Positions 26,445 through 35,293 of a stretch of DNA of 64,000 nucleotides are shown in pieces; position 1 is the stretch's first letter, and each line of letters begins with the position of its first letter. This DNA comes from Effusibacillus pohliae DSM 22757 (GTDB lineage Bacteria > Bacillota > Bacilli > Tumebacillales > Effusibacillaceae), in contig NZ_AQXL01000127.1 in the NCBI RefSeq assembly GCF_000376225.1, positions 29,260 through 93,259 on the forward strand, written 5' to 3'. The notes beneath the pieces are model-generated. The model saw only the letters and a list, made by a program, of their open reading frames with translations, made no database searches and was not told the DNA's origin. Position numbers and translations under genes: made by a program.

Positions 26445-27898
26445 GACAAAAGCAGGACCAACGGCTGATTTTTGAACTGTCGCGCCCCGGGCGTGTCGCA
26501 TACAGCCTCCCGGCTTGCGACGTGCCGGAACAGCCGGTGGAGGAACTGATTCCGGCCGATTACGTGAGAAAAACGCCGGCCGAACTGCCGGAAGTCAGCG
26601 AAGTCGATCTGATCCGTCACTTTACTGAACTTTCCCGCCGCAACTACGGTGTGGACAACGGATTTTACCCGCTGGGCTCGTGTACGATGAAATACAATCC
26701 GAAGCGGAATGAACGGATGGCGCGACTGGCCGGATTTTCGTCGATTCATCCCTATCAGGCGGAAGAAACGGTGCAGGGCGCGTTGGAACTGATGTACAAA
26801 CTGCAAACCGAATTGGAAGAGATCACCGGCATGGACAAGGTGTCCTTGCAGCCTGCGGCTGGCGCGCATGGGGAGTGGACCGGCCTGATGATGATCCGTG
26901 CGTACCATGAGTCGCGGGGAGAAAAACGGACGAAAGTGATCGTGCCGGACACGGCGCATGGAACCAATCCTGCTTCCGCTACGGTGGCCGGTTACGATAC
27001 GATCACGATCAAATCGGATGAACGGGGCAACGTCGATCTGGAGTCGCTGCGGCAGGTGGTCGGCGCCGATACGGCCGCTTTGATGTTGACCAACCCGTCG
27101 ACGTTGGGGCTGTTTGAGGAACAGATCGAGGAGATTGCGAAAATCGTCCATGAAGCGGGCGGCTTGCTGTACTATGACGGGGCGAACGCGAATGCGATTT
27201 TGGGATATGCGCGGCCGGGTGACATGGGGTTTGACGTGGTTCACCTGAACCTGCACAAGACGTTTACGACACCGCACGGCGGGGGAGGTCCCGGTGCGGG
27301 TCCGGTCGGCGTGAAAAAAGAATTGATCCCGTTCCTGCCGGTTCCGGTGGTCGACTATAAGGACGGCAAGTACGTGCTTGATTACGACCGTCCGCAAACG
27401 ATCGGCAAAGTAAAAGGGTTCTACGGCAACTTCGGGATTCTGGTGCGAGCCTATTCGTACATTCGGACGATGGGGCCGGACGGCCTGAAGCGGGTAACGG
27501 AGGATGCGGTCCTGAACGCCAACTATATGATGCGCAAGCTGCAGCCATATTTTGACCTGCCTTATGACCGGATCTGCAAACACGAGTTTGTCCTGTCCGG
27601 CAAGCGGCAGAAGGTAAAAGGCATCAAAACGCTCGACATTGCGAAGCGGCTGCTCGATTTCGGGTTCCATCCGCCGACGATATACTTTCCGCTGAATGTG
27701 GAAGAAGCGATTATGATCGAACCGACCGAATCGGAGAACCTGGATACACTGAACCGGTTTGTCGAGGCGATGATCCAGATCGCGCAAGAAGCGGACGAAA
27801 ATCCGGAGATGGTGAAGTCGGCACCGCACACGACGGTCGTCAACCGGTTGGACGAAGCGACCGCCGCCAGAAATCCGGTGCTGCGCTACCAGAAGTAA
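26441..27898 (+). CDS. gcvPB: Glycine dehydrogenase (decarboxylating) subunit 2
   Basis: C-terminal half of the split P protein, carrying the cofactor: the PLP lysine is Lys273 in [18 protein letters not shown]. 485 residues (family about 488). [18 protein letters not shown] and [13 protein letters not shown] form the active-site cleft. Overlap with gcvPA implies coupled translation of the heterotetramer subunits. A strong terminator follows. Confidence 0.96.
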   Translation: MRQKQDQRLIFELSRPGRVAYSLPACDVPEQPVEELIPADYVRKTPAELPEVSEVDLIRHFTELSRRNYGVDNGFYPLGSCTMKYNPKRNERMARLAGFSSIHPYQAEETVQGALELMYKLQTELEEITGMDKVSLQPAAGAHGEWTGLMMIRAYHESRGEKRTKVIVPDTAHGTNPASATVAGYDTITIKSDERGNVDLESLRQVVGADTAALMLTNPSTLGLFEEQIEEIAKIVHEAGGLLYYDGANANAILGYARPGDMGFDVVHLNLHKTFTTPHGGGGPGAGPVGVKKELIPFLPVPVVDYKDGKYVLDYDRPQTIGKVKGFYGNFGILVRAYSYIRTMGPDGLKRVTEDAVLNANYMMRKLQPYFDLPYDRICKHEFVLSGKRQKVKGIKTLDIAKRLLDFGFHPPTIYFPLNVEEAIMIEPTESENLDTLNRFVEAMIQIAQEADENPEMVKSAPHTTVVNRLDEATAARNPVLRYQK

Positions 27899-27928
27899 CG
27901 CGGGCAAAGAGAAGAGAGTTTCCACAAC

Positions 27929-27957
27929 TAGGAGGACGCGAGTCCTCCTATTTTTTT
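27929..27957. terminator. Bidirectional terminator between gcvPB and cwlD
   Basis: TAGGAGGAC (27929-27937) and GTCCTCCTA (27942-27950) form a perfect stem with a GCGA tetraloop followed by seven T. It serves gcvPB on the plus strand. It lies across the end of the convergent amidase gene. Confidence 0.85.
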
Positions 27958-28628
27958 GTTACATGATACAACATGACAAATTGCCCAATTCCGTCGCACA
28001 GGGATTGGACCAGCCGATTCTGGTACGATTCGTCGAGCAGGTTGGCCAGCTCTTCGTCATTTGACAAGTAGCCGTACTCGACCAGTACGCTGGGGATGTC
28101 CGATCTTCTCAAGATAAAAAAGCTCTTCCCCTGGCGCGGGATATACTTCTTTTTCGATAACCGGTTGAGACGAGTCTGCAATTCGGACGCCAACATGTAG
28201 CTTTCAAACGAATCCGGCTGGTAGTAGACGATCCCGCCGCGATGAGGGGCCCGCCCATGATTTCCGTGCAGGCTGACGAACAGCGTGGCACCTGTTTGCC
28301 GGGCCGCTTCCACCCTTCCGTACAGATCCCGCTTGTGCCGTCCCCAACCGCGGTCGATCGGCGCATATTGGGTCACATCCTGATCGGTTTCCCGCGTCAT
28401 CGCCACGCGAAATCCTGCCTCCCGCAGCTGTTTCGCCAGCTTTTTGGCGATTTGCAGATTCAGATCTTTCTCCAAAATGCTGCCGTCCTTGCTTTGCGTT
28501 CCTCCGTCGATGCCGCCGTGTCCGGCATCGATCATGATCAGCGGGGGTGTGTCGTTTTGGGCGATCGCCGGAGCGGACAGCGACAAAAGTGGCAAAATCG
28601 TCAGCAGCAGCGCCAGTACGATGCGCAA
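27948..28628 (-). CDS. cwlD: N-acetylmuramoyl-L-alanine amidase, CwlD type
   Basis: 226 residues with an N-terminal signal peptide (MRIVLALLLTILPLLSLSAPA). Zinc amidase_3 fold: His in IDAGHGGIDGG, Glu in GSILEKDL, His in SLHGNHGR, catalytic Glu in LVEYGYLSND. Size and the signal peptide fit CwlD (about 237), which makes muramic delta-lactam in the spore cortex so that germination enzymes recognise it. Other sporulation-type amidases of this fold cannot be excluded. It is flanked by spore-protein genes of the DUF1657/YhcN type, which supports a spore role. Confidence 0.82.
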   Translation of the reverse strand: MRIVLALLLTILPLLSLSAPAIAQNDTPPLIMIDAGHGGIDGGTQSKDGSILEKDLNLQIAKKLAKQLREAGFRVAMTRETDQDVTQYAPIDRGWGRHKRDLYGRVEAARQTGATLFVSLHGNHGRAPHRGGIVYYQPDSFESYMLASELQTRLNRLSKKKYIPRQGKSFFILRRSDIPSVLVEYGYLSNDEELANLLDESYQNRLVQSLCDGIGQFVMLYHVTKK

Positions 28629-28751
28629 CCGGGTGCACCTGCCTTTCCTGCGATGTCACTGCACTTTCAATATTTTCTCCTTATAAGTCCACCGCATTCT
28701 GCGGATAGTAACAGAGGGGAAACCCCAAAACCACTTGAGGAGGAGATCCGC

Positions 28752-29030
28752 ATGACGATCGGAACCAAACTGCATCAGACGCTGGCATCTTGCGAATCTG
28801 CACTGGCCAACTTCAAAACGTTCGCTCTCGATACCAACAACCAGCAGGCGAAGCAACTGTACAACCAGTTGGCCAACGCGATGGAGCAGCAAATCATCAA
28901 TCCGCTTCGGTCGCGGGTGAACCAAATCGAGCAGCAAGAACCGCAATACAAAATGAACCAGCAAGCGCAGATGCAGCAACAAGCAACTCAGCAAACCGCT
29001 CAACAGCAGATGCAGCAGCGCCGTTCGTAA
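28752..29030 (+). CDS. DUF1657 protein with glutamine-rich tail
   Basis: 92 residues from ATG 28752 (ribosome binding site GGAGGAG). Helical DUF1657 core (MTIGTKLHQTLASCESALAN, LDTNNQQAKQLYNQLANAME) followed by a low-complexity tail of Gln, Met and Ala from about residue 60. DUF1657 proteins occur in spore-formers, often with YhcN, DUF421 and spoVA genes, and are thought to be spore proteins; molecular function is unknown. A second, shorter DUF1657 gene lies at 29.75 kb. Confidence 0.85.
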   Translation: MTIGTKLHQTLASCESALANFKTFALDTNNQQAKQLYNQLANAMEQQIINPLRSRVNQIEQQEPQYKMNQQAQMQQQATQQTAQQQMQQRRS

Positions 29031-29064
29031 TTCACGCTCCGCAACGTGTTTGACTACATGTGAA

Positions 29065-29100
29065 AACAAGGAGGGTCCGGCCGATCCTCCTTGTTCGTAT
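29065..29100. terminator. Terminator between DUF1657 gene and yhcN-like gene
   Basis: AACAAGGAGG (29065-29074) pairs with CCTCCTTGTT (29086-29095). On the minus strand the stem is followed by TTTTC, so it mainly terminates the lipoprotein gene, with weaker activity on the plus strand. Confidence 0.7.
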
Positions 29101-29108
29101 GTTGGCTG

Positions 29109-29636
29109 TTAGCGTGCCTGCGGCCACACCCGGCGGACGAGTTCCGCAAACCGATCGTAAATTCCGGCGACCGGTCGGCCAGCCCGGATATCGTTGCTGT
29201 ATCCCTGGAACCGTTCGAATACATCCGGGTCGGCGGACACAAACACTCGGTCGATACTCGGATCCACCTGGCGGACCGTATTTGCCACATCGTTTTTGAT
29301 TTGATCGGTCAATGCACCGTGCGCCAGGTTCGGGATGTTGACGACGACGTACGCGGTGCGGTCGGTCACAAACACGTTCGCGCGGCTGATGTTATGTTTG
29401 CCGACCAGAGAGTTCGCGATATTTTGCGCCTCCCGCATCGGAGCGGCCGTATCCGGTGCCGGTGCGGGTGGTGCAGTCCGGACCGTATCCGGTGCAGGCG
29501 CCGCCGGAGCAGGAGCTGGTGCGGGGGCAGGAGCCCCATAGCGCTGCGCTCGCGGATGAGCCGGTGTGCAACCGGCAAGCAACGCGGTCGCCAGTACACA
29601 AGCGGTCAATGCATGGAACTTGCGAATCGGTTTCAT
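29109..29636 (-). CDS. YhcN/YlaJ-family sporulation lipoprotein
   Basis: 175 residues from ATG 29636 behind AAGGAGTGA. A lipoprotein signal ends LATALLAGC, so Cys about residue 22 would be lipidated and the protein anchored in the membrane. It then has a Pro-Ala repeat linker (APAPAPAPAPAA and variants, about residues 35-65) and the YhcN/YlaJ domain (REAQNIANSLVGKHNISRANVFVTDRT region). Members are forespore inner-membrane lipoproteins implicated in germination or outgrowth. The neighbouring DUF1657 genes agree with this. Confidence 0.86.
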   Translation of the reverse strand: MKPIRKFHALTACVLATALLAGCTPAHPRAQRYGAPAPAPAPAPAAPAPDTVRTAPPAPAPDTAAPMREAQNIANSLVGKHNISRANVFVTDRTAYVVVNIPNLAHGALTDQIKNDVANTVRQVDPSIDRVFVSADPDVFERFQGYSNDIRAGRPVAGIYDRFAELVRRVWPQAR

Positions 29637-29693
29637 CGAGGTCACTCCTTCAGAAGAATGCATTTTTCCCGGTAATTACTATCACCAAAAATC

Positions 29694-29725
29694 AAAAAGG
29701 CATACCCGAAGCTGGGCATGCCTTT
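29694..29725 (-). terminator. Terminator of the short DUF1657 gene
   Basis: Read on the minus strand, AAAGGCATGCCC and GGGTATGCCTTT form a stem with one mismatch, followed by TTTGATTTTT. It lies 22 bases past the DUF1657 stop codon. Confidence 0.75.
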
Positions 29726-29747
29726 CTGGCTGACCGCAATTTTTGCG

Positions 29748-29951
29748 TTATTGGCGGTATTGCGGTTCCTGCTGCTGAATGTAATTAAGGCGGGATTGCA
29801 GCGTGCTTTTGCAGTTGTCCAACGTTTGCGCCAACTGGTTGTACATTTGTTTCGCCTGTTTGTCCTGCGTGTCGAGCGCGAACTGTTTCAGGCTGGCGGC
29901 GGCCGATTCGATCGAGGCTACCGTTTGCTGCAGTTTTGTGCCGACTGTCAT
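29748..29951 (-). CDS. Short DUF1657 protein
   Basis: 67 residues from ATG 29951, seven bases after GGAGGTGA; a longer reading from further upstream would add a non-family MCGGDAR. Sequence MTVGTKLQQTVASIESAAAS closely resembles the N-terminal part of the DUF1657 protein at 28.75 kb, but it lacks the Gln-rich tail. The two are paralogues facing each other across the lipoprotein gene. Presumed spore-associated. Confidence 0.85.
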   Translation of the reverse strand: MTVGTKLQQTVASIESAAASLKQFALDTQDKQAKQMYNQLAQTLDNCKSTLQSRLNYIQQQEPQYRQ

Positions 29952-30021
29952 GCGGGCGTCACCTCCACACATAGCTTTTCCGGGAGCCCGCCGGGCAACC
30001 GTGGGAAATTTTGCGGCTCCT

Positions 30022-30603
30022 TCATTGGCCGAGATGGGAGCAGTCGTTGATGCAGTCCACTAGCCAGCGCCCGCAGTCATAGCGCACGCGCGTGATCGCC
30101 GTATTGTCGATTGCCCCGGCCCGCTGTCCGGTGATCGCATGCAAAAAAGCATTAATCGTGCCGCCGTGCGTGACAATCAAAATCCGTTTGCCAGGATGCC
30201 GCTGCGCGATCGATTCAACCGTCTCCCTCACCCGCTGGCTGAGCGCTTCATACGTTTCCAGACCGGGGATCGGATGCTGGTCCGGCTGTGACAGGACGCC
30301 GGGATAGCGAGCCTCGATTTCGTCGCGCGTCATCCCCTCCAATGAGCCGTAATTGCGCTCGCGCAATCCGGGCTCCAGATAATGGGGCACATTCAGGCGC
30401 TGGTTGATACATTCTGCCGTGTGTTTCGCCCGCGACAGATCGCTTGAATAGAGCAAATCCCAGCGCTCCTTCGACAGATGGGCGGCTGCCGTTCGCGCCT
30501 GCTCGATGCCGATGTCCGACAGCGGGATGTCTTGCGAACCCTGCAGCCGCGCTTGCCGATTCCAAAGCGTTTCTCCGTGGCGCACCAGGCAAATCTCCGT
30601 CAT
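30022..30603 (-). CDS. Histidine phosphatase family (phosphoglycerate-mutase-like) protein
   Basis: 193 residues from ATG 30603 behind GAGGTGA. The phospho-accepting histidine is in CLVRHGETLWN at the N-terminus, with SDLSRAKHTAE, RERNYGSLEG and the second catalytic histidine in IVTHGGTINAFL. The family covers phosphoglycerate mutase-like enzymes, alpha-ribazole phosphatase and broad phosphatases; the substrate cannot be told from sequence, and no cobalamin genes are near. Confidence 0.88.
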   Translation of the reverse strand: MTEICLVRHGETLWNRQARLQGSQDIPLSDIGIEQARTAAAHLSKERWDLLYSSDLSRAKHTAECINQRLNVPHYLEPGLRERNYGSLEGMTRDEIEARYPGVLSQPDQHPIPGLETYEALSQRVRETVESIAQRHPGKRILIVTHGGTINAFLHAITGQRAGAIDNTAITRVRYDCGRWLVDCINDCSHLGQ

Positions 30604-30828
30604 CTTCGTCAAGTCACCTCGCAAAATCAGTACTGTACCATTATAACAGAGCAGCCGTCGCAAATGTTTCTTTACAAATCGGGTCAACGTGGATATAACC
30701 GATGATGAAAATGGGACTGGGCATGGCAACAGCCACGAGCTGCTCGGCGTCTGGTCAATGGTTCGAACGGATGGAAAAGGTGCATGGCTCTACGTGTTCG
30801 TTTTTTACTACTCTTTCGGGAGAAATTG

Positions 30829-30837
30829 TGCTACAAT
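30829..30837 (+). promoter_or_regulatory. Extended -10 promoter of aroQ-pepP-efp
   Basis: TGCTACAAT is an extended -10 about 28 bases before the aroQ start codon. No clear -35 at the proper distance. Confidence 0.45.
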
Positions 30838-30864
30838 GACTTCGTGATTCTGGGAGGGATTGCC

Positions 30865-31317
30865 TTGGCGCGGATTCTTGTGATCCATGGTCCGAACCTG
30901 AATTTGCTTGGCCAACGGGAACCGGAAATTTACGGCACCGCTACGTTGGAAGACATCAACCGGCAACTGGCGGAGACCGCGGAGCAACATTCGGTGGAAC
31001 TGGACTTCTTCCAGTCCAATCATGAAGGGGCGATCATCGACCGAATTCATGCGGCCGTGGGAAGCGCAGAGGGAATTTTGATCAATCCGGGAGCGTTCAC
31101 CCATTACAGCATCGCCATTCGCGACGCGATCAGCGCGGTACCCGTGCCAGCGGTGGAAGTCCACCTGTCGAACATTCACGCGCGCGAGGAGTTTCGTCGG
31201 CATTCGGTGCTGGCTGCGGTTGCGGTCGGGCAGATCAGCGGATTCGGAACTTACAGTTATGTGTTGGGATTGTTGGCGCTGATCGATCATCTCAAGCGTC
31301 AGGTACGCCTCAAGTAG
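30865..31317 (+). CDS. aroQ: 3-dehydroquinate dehydratase, type II
   Basis: Dehydrates 3-dehydroquinate to 3-dehydroshikimate. 150 residues from TTG 30865, five bases after GGGAGGGA; the typical length is about 145-150. Signatures are [19 protein letters not shown] with the active-site tyrosine, [28 protein letters not shown] and [15 protein letters not shown] with the catalytic histidine. First gene of aroQ-pepP-like-efp, the same order as yqhS-yqhT-efp in B. subtilis. Confidence 0.95.
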   Translation: MARILVIHGPNLNLLGQREPEIYGTATLEDINRQLAETAEQHSVELDFFQSNHEGAIIDRIHAAVGSAEGILINPGAFTHYSIAIRDAISAVPVPAVEVHLSNIHAREEFRRHSVLAAVAVGQISGFGTYSYVLGLLALIDHLKRQVRLK

Positions 31318-31331
31318 AAAGCAGGTGGCTT

Positions 31332-32399
31332 ATGCAAAAACGTTTGGCAAGACTCAGACAACAGCTCGCCGATCAGCCGTTTGACGGGCTGCTGGTCGTC
31401 AAGCCGGAAAACCGTCGGTACATAAGCGGTTTCACCGGAACGGCCGGCTGCTTGCTGGTGACGGCGGAGGACGCCGTGCTGATCACCGACTTTCGGTACA
31501 CGGAGCAAGCGCAGGAGCAGGCGCCTGATTTTCACGTAGTGCAGCATGGAACTTCCGCACCGGAGACGATCCGTTCCGAACTGATCCGCCTTGGCATCAA
31601 ACGTCTCGGCTTTGAGAAAGACTATCTTACATACGGACTGTATTCGACTTACCTCGAAAAATTCGCCCCGGTTGAGCTGGTGCCGGCCGAGGGGATCGTC
31701 GAGAAGCTGCGAGCCGTCAAGGATGAGGAGGAAATCGCGATCCTGCGGCAAGCCGCCAAGCTGGCGGATGATGCGTTTTCCCACATTCTCGGTTATTTGA
31801 AGCCGGGCGTCAGCGAGCGGGATGTGGCCCTCGAACTGGAATTTTTCATGCGCCGGCAGGGAGCTGCCAGTTCTTCGTTTGACATCATCGTCGCATCGGG
31901 CGTCCGCTCCAGCTTGCCGCACGGTGTTGCTTCCGGCAAGCTGCTGGAAAAAGGGGATTTTGTCACGCTCGATTTCGGCGCTTTGTACCAAGGGTACTGC
32001 TCCGACATCACGCGCACCGTCGTGTTGGGCGAAGCAACCGAGAAGCAGCGGGAGATCTATGAGATTGTGCTGGAAGCGCAATTGCACGCGCTGCAACACA
32101 TCAAGCCGGGGATGACCGGCCAGGAGGCGGACGCGCTGGCGCGGGACATCATCCGGGAAAAAGGCTATGGCGATCACTTCGGGCACAGCCTCGGTCACGG
32201 GTTGGGCTTGTATATTCACGAAGAGCCCCGTTTGTCGGCAGTTTCCAACGATGTTTTGCAACCGGGCATGGTGGTGACGGTGGAACCAGGCATTTACATC
32301 CCCGGGTTCGGCGGGGTGCGGATCGAAGACGATGTGCTGCTCACCGATTCCGGAATCGAGCGGTTAACCGGTTCCAGCAAGGACTTGTTCATCCTTTGA
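31332..32399 (+). CDS. M24-family Xaa-Pro peptidase (YqhT type)
   Basis: 355 residues. N-terminal creatinase-like domain (about 1-125), then the pita-bread metallopeptidase. Metal ligands: Asp in TLDFGALYQG, Asp in CSDITRTV, His in FGHSLGHGLGL, Glu in TVEPGIYIPG and Glu in VRIEDDVLL. Such enzymes remove an N-terminal residue before proline using two Mn or Co ions in the cytosol. The gene lies 14 bases after aroQ and 35 bases before efp. Confidence 0.93.
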   Translation: MQKRLARLRQQLADQPFDGLLVVKPENRRYISGFTGTAGCLLVTAEDAVLITDFRYTEQAQEQAPDFHVVQHGTSAPETIRSELIRLGIKRLGFEKDYLTYGLYSTYLEKFAPVELVPAEGIVEKLRAVKDEEEIAILRQAAKLADDAFSHILGYLKPGVSERDVALELEFFMRRQGAASSSFDIIVASGVRSSLPHGVASGKLLEKGDFVTLDFGALYQGYCSDITRTVVLGEATEKQREIYEIVLEAQLHALQHIKPGMTGQEADALARDIIREKGYGDHFGHSLGHGLGLYIHEEPRLSAVSNDVLQPGMVVTVEPGIYIPGFGGVRIEDDVLLTDSGIERLTGSSKDLFIL

Positions 32400-32434
32400 T
32401 TAGCGACCGAAAATTTTAGGAGGGAATGACTCAG

Positions 32435-32992
32435 ATGATTTCAAGCAACGATTTTCGTCCCGGAGTGACGATCGAATACGATGGCGAGATTTGGCGCGTG
32501 CTTGAATTTTTGCATGTGAAACCAGGGAAAGGGGCGGCTTTCGTCCGCACCAAGCTGAAAAACGTGAAAACCGGCGCCATCAAGGAAATGACTTTCAATG
32601 CAGGTGAAAAAGTGCCGCGCGCACGTGTCGAAACCCGTGAAATGCAGTACCTGTACAATGACGGTGACAGCTATACGTTCATGGATACCGAGACATTTGA
32701 GCAGATCCAGATTCCGGCCAGCCAGCTGCAGTATGAGATCCAGTTCCTGAAAGAAAACATGAATTGCTTCGTGATGATGCACGAAGGTGCGCCGATCGGA
32801 ATCGAATTGCCGAACACGGTCGAACTCGAGGTGGTGGAAACCGATCCGAACATCCGGGGCAACACGGCAACCGGCGGTTCGAAACCGGCGAAACTGGAAA
32901 CCGGATATGTCGTGCAGGTACCGTTTTTCATTGAGGTCGGCGACAAGCTAATCATTGACACCCGTTCCGGCGAATATGTATCGCGCGCGTAG
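32435..32992 (+). CDS. efp: Translation elongation factor P
   Basis: Relieves ribosome stalling at polyproline. 185 residues from ATG 32435 (start [10 protein letters not shown]), the usual length; an in-frame ATG at 32426 is too close to AGGAGGGA (32417-32424). Three beta domains: the KOW-like domain carries the loop [10 protein letters not shown], whose lysine is the residue modified in other bacteria. The C-terminal OB domain has GDTASGGTKPA-like [15 protein letters not shown] and ends YVSRA. Confidence 0.96.
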   Translation: MISSNDFRPGVTIEYDGEIWRVLEFLHVKPGKGAAFVRTKLKNVKTGAIKEMTFNAGEKVPRARVETREMQYLYNDGDSYTFMDTETFEQIQIPASQLQYEIQFLKENMNCFVMMHEGAPIGIELPNTVELEVVETDPNIRGNTATGGSKPAKLETGYVVQVPFFIEVGDKLIIDTRSGEYVSRA

Positions 32993-33031
32993 ATAGGATG
33001 ATCTGCTTGGAGCGCCCCCAACTATGGCGGG

Positions 33032-33069
33032 GCAAAAACCGCACCCTTGTCTGAGGGGGCGGTTTTTGC
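33032..33069 (+). terminator. Terminator of the aroQ-efp operon
   Basis: GCAAAAACCGC (33032-33042) is complementary to GCGGTTTTTGC (33059-33069), with CCC/GGG extending the stem inward; the T-run lies within the 3' arm. Confidence 0.8.
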
Positions 33070-33145
33070 GTTCTAGTTTGTCTTGCTGCCGCATAGATTC
33101 CTATGAACGAGATGAGTTCGCACAGCAAAAGGATGAGGTGTGGCT

Positions 33146-33418
33146 ATGTTCGACGTGCAGGACAAGATGGTGTGGGGAATGGCGGGCCTCCGTCTGCTTT
33201 CCGGAAGCATCGAAGTGATCGCTGCCTTGTTGATGCTTTACTATGGAACGATTGAACGGGCGGTGATGGTGAACGCATTTCTGTCCCTGATCGGCCCCAC
33301 CGTGCTGATTCTGGTCACGACGCTCGGGCTGATCGGGTTGGCGGACAGGCTGGATTTTACAAAAATGCTGATCGTCATGTGCGGCGTCGGACTGATCCTC
33401 TACGGCGTGCGCGGCTAG
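33146..33418 (+). CDS. yqhV: YqhV-family small membrane protein
   Basis: 90 residues from ATG 33146 behind GATGAGGTG. Three hydrophobic segments (MAGLRLLSGSIEVIAALLML, FLSLIGPTVLILVTTLGLIGL, and the C-terminal MLIVMCGVGLILYGV). It corresponds in size and place (between efp and spoIIIAA) to B. subtilis YqhV, whose function is unknown and which is linked to sporulation by position. Confidence 0.82.
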   Translation: MFDVQDKMVWGMAGLRLLSGSIEVIAALLMLYYGTIERAVMVNAFLSLIGPTVLILVTTLGLIGLADRLDFTKMLIVMCGVGLILYGVRG

Positions 33419-33491
33419 CAGTTGTTTACATTATTGAATCGTTGCCCAGTTGTGCATACTACGGGTGACAACGGCTGAAGGAGGACCCTGT

Positions 33492-33935
33492 ATGCACGAG
33501 CTGAAGGAACGCATGGCTTATATAAAAGGGCTGTCATCCGGTTTGAATCTGAATGAAAATTCGCCGGAAGGGCGGATTTTGCTCGAGATGATGGAACTGC
33601 TGGACGGCATTGTGCGGGCGGTGGATCAACTGGCCGTTCAACAGAACGATCTGGAAGAATATCTCGGGGCGGTCGATGAAGATCTGACCGATTTGGAACA
33701 GGATTTTTACGACGAGTACGATGACTACGACGATTATGAAGAGGAAGATTTAGTCTGCGAGGCGTGCGACGAGGCGGATGACGATATCCAGTATCTGGAG
33801 ATGGAATGCCCGCACTGCCACGGGACGGTGTTTGTCGACTCAACCGTGTTTGATGACGATGAGGTGGTGGAAGTGTTGTGTCCGGAGTGCCACGAAACGA
33901 TTTTGGTGAACGATGAGGCGCCGGTTACGACCTGA
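33492..33935 (+). CDS. Acidic zinc-ribbon protein (CD1247-like N-terminal domain)
   Basis: 147 residues from ATG 33492 (AAGGAGGA eight bases upstream). A helical N-terminal part (MHELKERMAYIKGLSSGLNL, typical of a family found beside spoIIIA in Clostridia and Bacilli) is followed by a very acidic stretch (EQDFYDEYDDYDDYEEEDL, residues about 74-92). A probable zinc ribbon has cysteine pairs CEAC, CPHC and CPEC. Function unknown; position before spoIIIAA is conserved in some spore formers. Confidence 0.75.
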   Translation: MHELKERMAYIKGLSSGLNLNENSPEGRILLEMMELLDGIVRAVDQLAVQQNDLEEYLGAVDEDLTDLEQDFYDEYDDYDDYEEEDLVCEACDEADDDIQYLEMECPHCHGTVFVDSTVFDDDEVVEVLCPECHETILVNDEAPVTT

Positions 33936-34267
33936 TCCGATTTTTCGAGATTGCCGCAAGAGATCGGTGTACGGATGGGCAGGACTAGGGAATTGAGGGC
34001 CAGCCGGATTTTTCTGGTTGGCCCTTCGTGTACATATTGGCCGCTTGCCTCATAGCTATTGCCTTCCAGGAACAACTCTTCGACCGGGCGAAGCATCATC
34101 GCGCCCGGTAGTGGGGCTGCTATTTTCGGATTTCCCCTTCTTGCATTTTCTACGAAAATACCATTTCCCGCTGCAGAGACTTGTATTTTTTTGACGCGAA
34201 GCTGGTATAAACGAACAAGCCGTTCCATATGTATGGAATATCTACCTGTGGACGAGGAGGGGGTACG
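33936..34267 (+). other. Upstream region of the spoIIIA operon
   Basis: No gene seen. It contains a hairpin GGGCCAGCC/GGTTGGCCC (33997-34024) without a strong U-tract, which may end the preceding gene, and a second 8-bp hairpin ACCGGGCG/CGCCCGGT (34083-34109). Nearer the operon is an inverted repeat TTCCATA-TG-TATGGAA (34223-34238). The operon is mother-cell sigma-E dependent in B. subtilis. GGTATAA (34204-34210) with CATATGTA about 15 bases later is a possible but imperfect sigma-E promoter overlapping the inverted repeat. Confidence 0.4.
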
Positions 34268-35293
34268 TTGCTTCCCACAGCTTCCCAAAATCGCATGGAA
34301 ATGGTCATCCGCGAGCAGATTTTGCCTGTATTGGCTCCCGTTATCCGCCATCTGATCAGCCGGTCTCCCCGCCCGCTGCAGCTTGCGCTGGAAGAGATTC
34401 GCATCCGGCAGGGGAAACCGCTGCAAGTTTATACCCACCAGGGAGATTATTACCTGGATCCGGAAGGGCAGCCAATCCGCCTCGATCACAAAGCATACCG
34501 CGTGACACAGGAAGAAGTTTCCCAGACGATCCAGTTGCTGACCCGATCGTCCCTGTACGCGCTGGAAGAAGAGTTGCGCCGCGGCTATCTGACGATCGCC
34601 GGCGGCCATCGGGTCGGACTCGCGGGGCGGACGGTGTTGTCATCCGAGGGGTTTGTACAAACGATGAAGGACATCACCCATTTGAACATCCGAATCGCCC
34701 GTGAAGTTCCCGGCGTGGCAGACTCGATCAAGCAGCATCTGATCAATCCGGCTGGATACAAGCTGTACAACGCGCTGATCATTTCGCCGCCGCAATGCGG
34801 CAAAACCACGCTGCTGCGAGACATTGCGCGGCAAGTGAGCGACGGCCTGCTGCATCCCAACCTGCCGGGGCAAAAAGTGGGGATCGTTGATGAGAGATCG
34901 GAACTCGCCGGTTGTGTCAACGGCATCCCGCAGCATGCGGTCGGTTCCCGCACGGATGTGCTGGACGCCTGCCCGAAAGCAGAAGGGATGCTGATGATGA
35001 TCCGGTCGATGTCGCCGCAGCTGCTGATCACCGATGAGATCGGACGGGAAGCGGACCGCGACGCGATCCTCGAAGCGGTGCACGCGGGCGTTGCGGTCAT
35101 CGCATCGGCGCACGGGCATAACATGGCGGAAGTGAAGAAGCGTCCGGCGATCCGGTCGCTGATTGAGGAACAGGTATTTTCCCGCTATCTGGTGCTCTCC
35201 AGACGCCTTGGGCCCGTCACGCTGGAAGCGGTCTATGACAAACACGGGCAATGCCTGCATCGGCGAGAGGGTCGGGCGGAATGGTCAAGCTGA
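34268..35293 (+). CDS. spoIIIAA: Stage III sporulation protein AA (ATPase)
   Basis: 341 residues from TTG 34268, five bases after GAGGAGGGGG. Secretion-type ATPase that powers the mother cell-forespore channel (SpoIIIA-SpoIIQ). Walker A is ISPPQCGKTTLL, Walker B LLITDEIGREAD, and a conserved arginine-rich GIVDERSELAG follows the Walker A part. The operon is compact: spoIIIAB starts inside the 3' end of this gene. Confidence 0.95.
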   Translation: MLPTASQNRMEMVIREQILPVLAPVIRHLISRSPRPLQLALEEIRIRQGKPLQVYTHQGDYYLDPEGQPIRLDHKAYRVTQEEVSQTIQLLTRSSLYALEEELRRGYLTIAGGHRVGLAGRTVLSSEGFVQTMKDITHLNIRIAREVPGVADSIKQHLINPAGYKLYNALIISPPQCGKTTLLRDIARQVSDGLLHPNLPGQKVGIVDERSELAGCVNGIPQHAVGSRTDVLDACPKAEGMLMMIRSMSPQLLITDEIGREADRDAILEAVHAGVAVIASAHGHNMAEVKKRPAIRSLIEEQVFSRYLVLSRRLGPVTLEAVYDKHGQCLHRREGRAEWSS

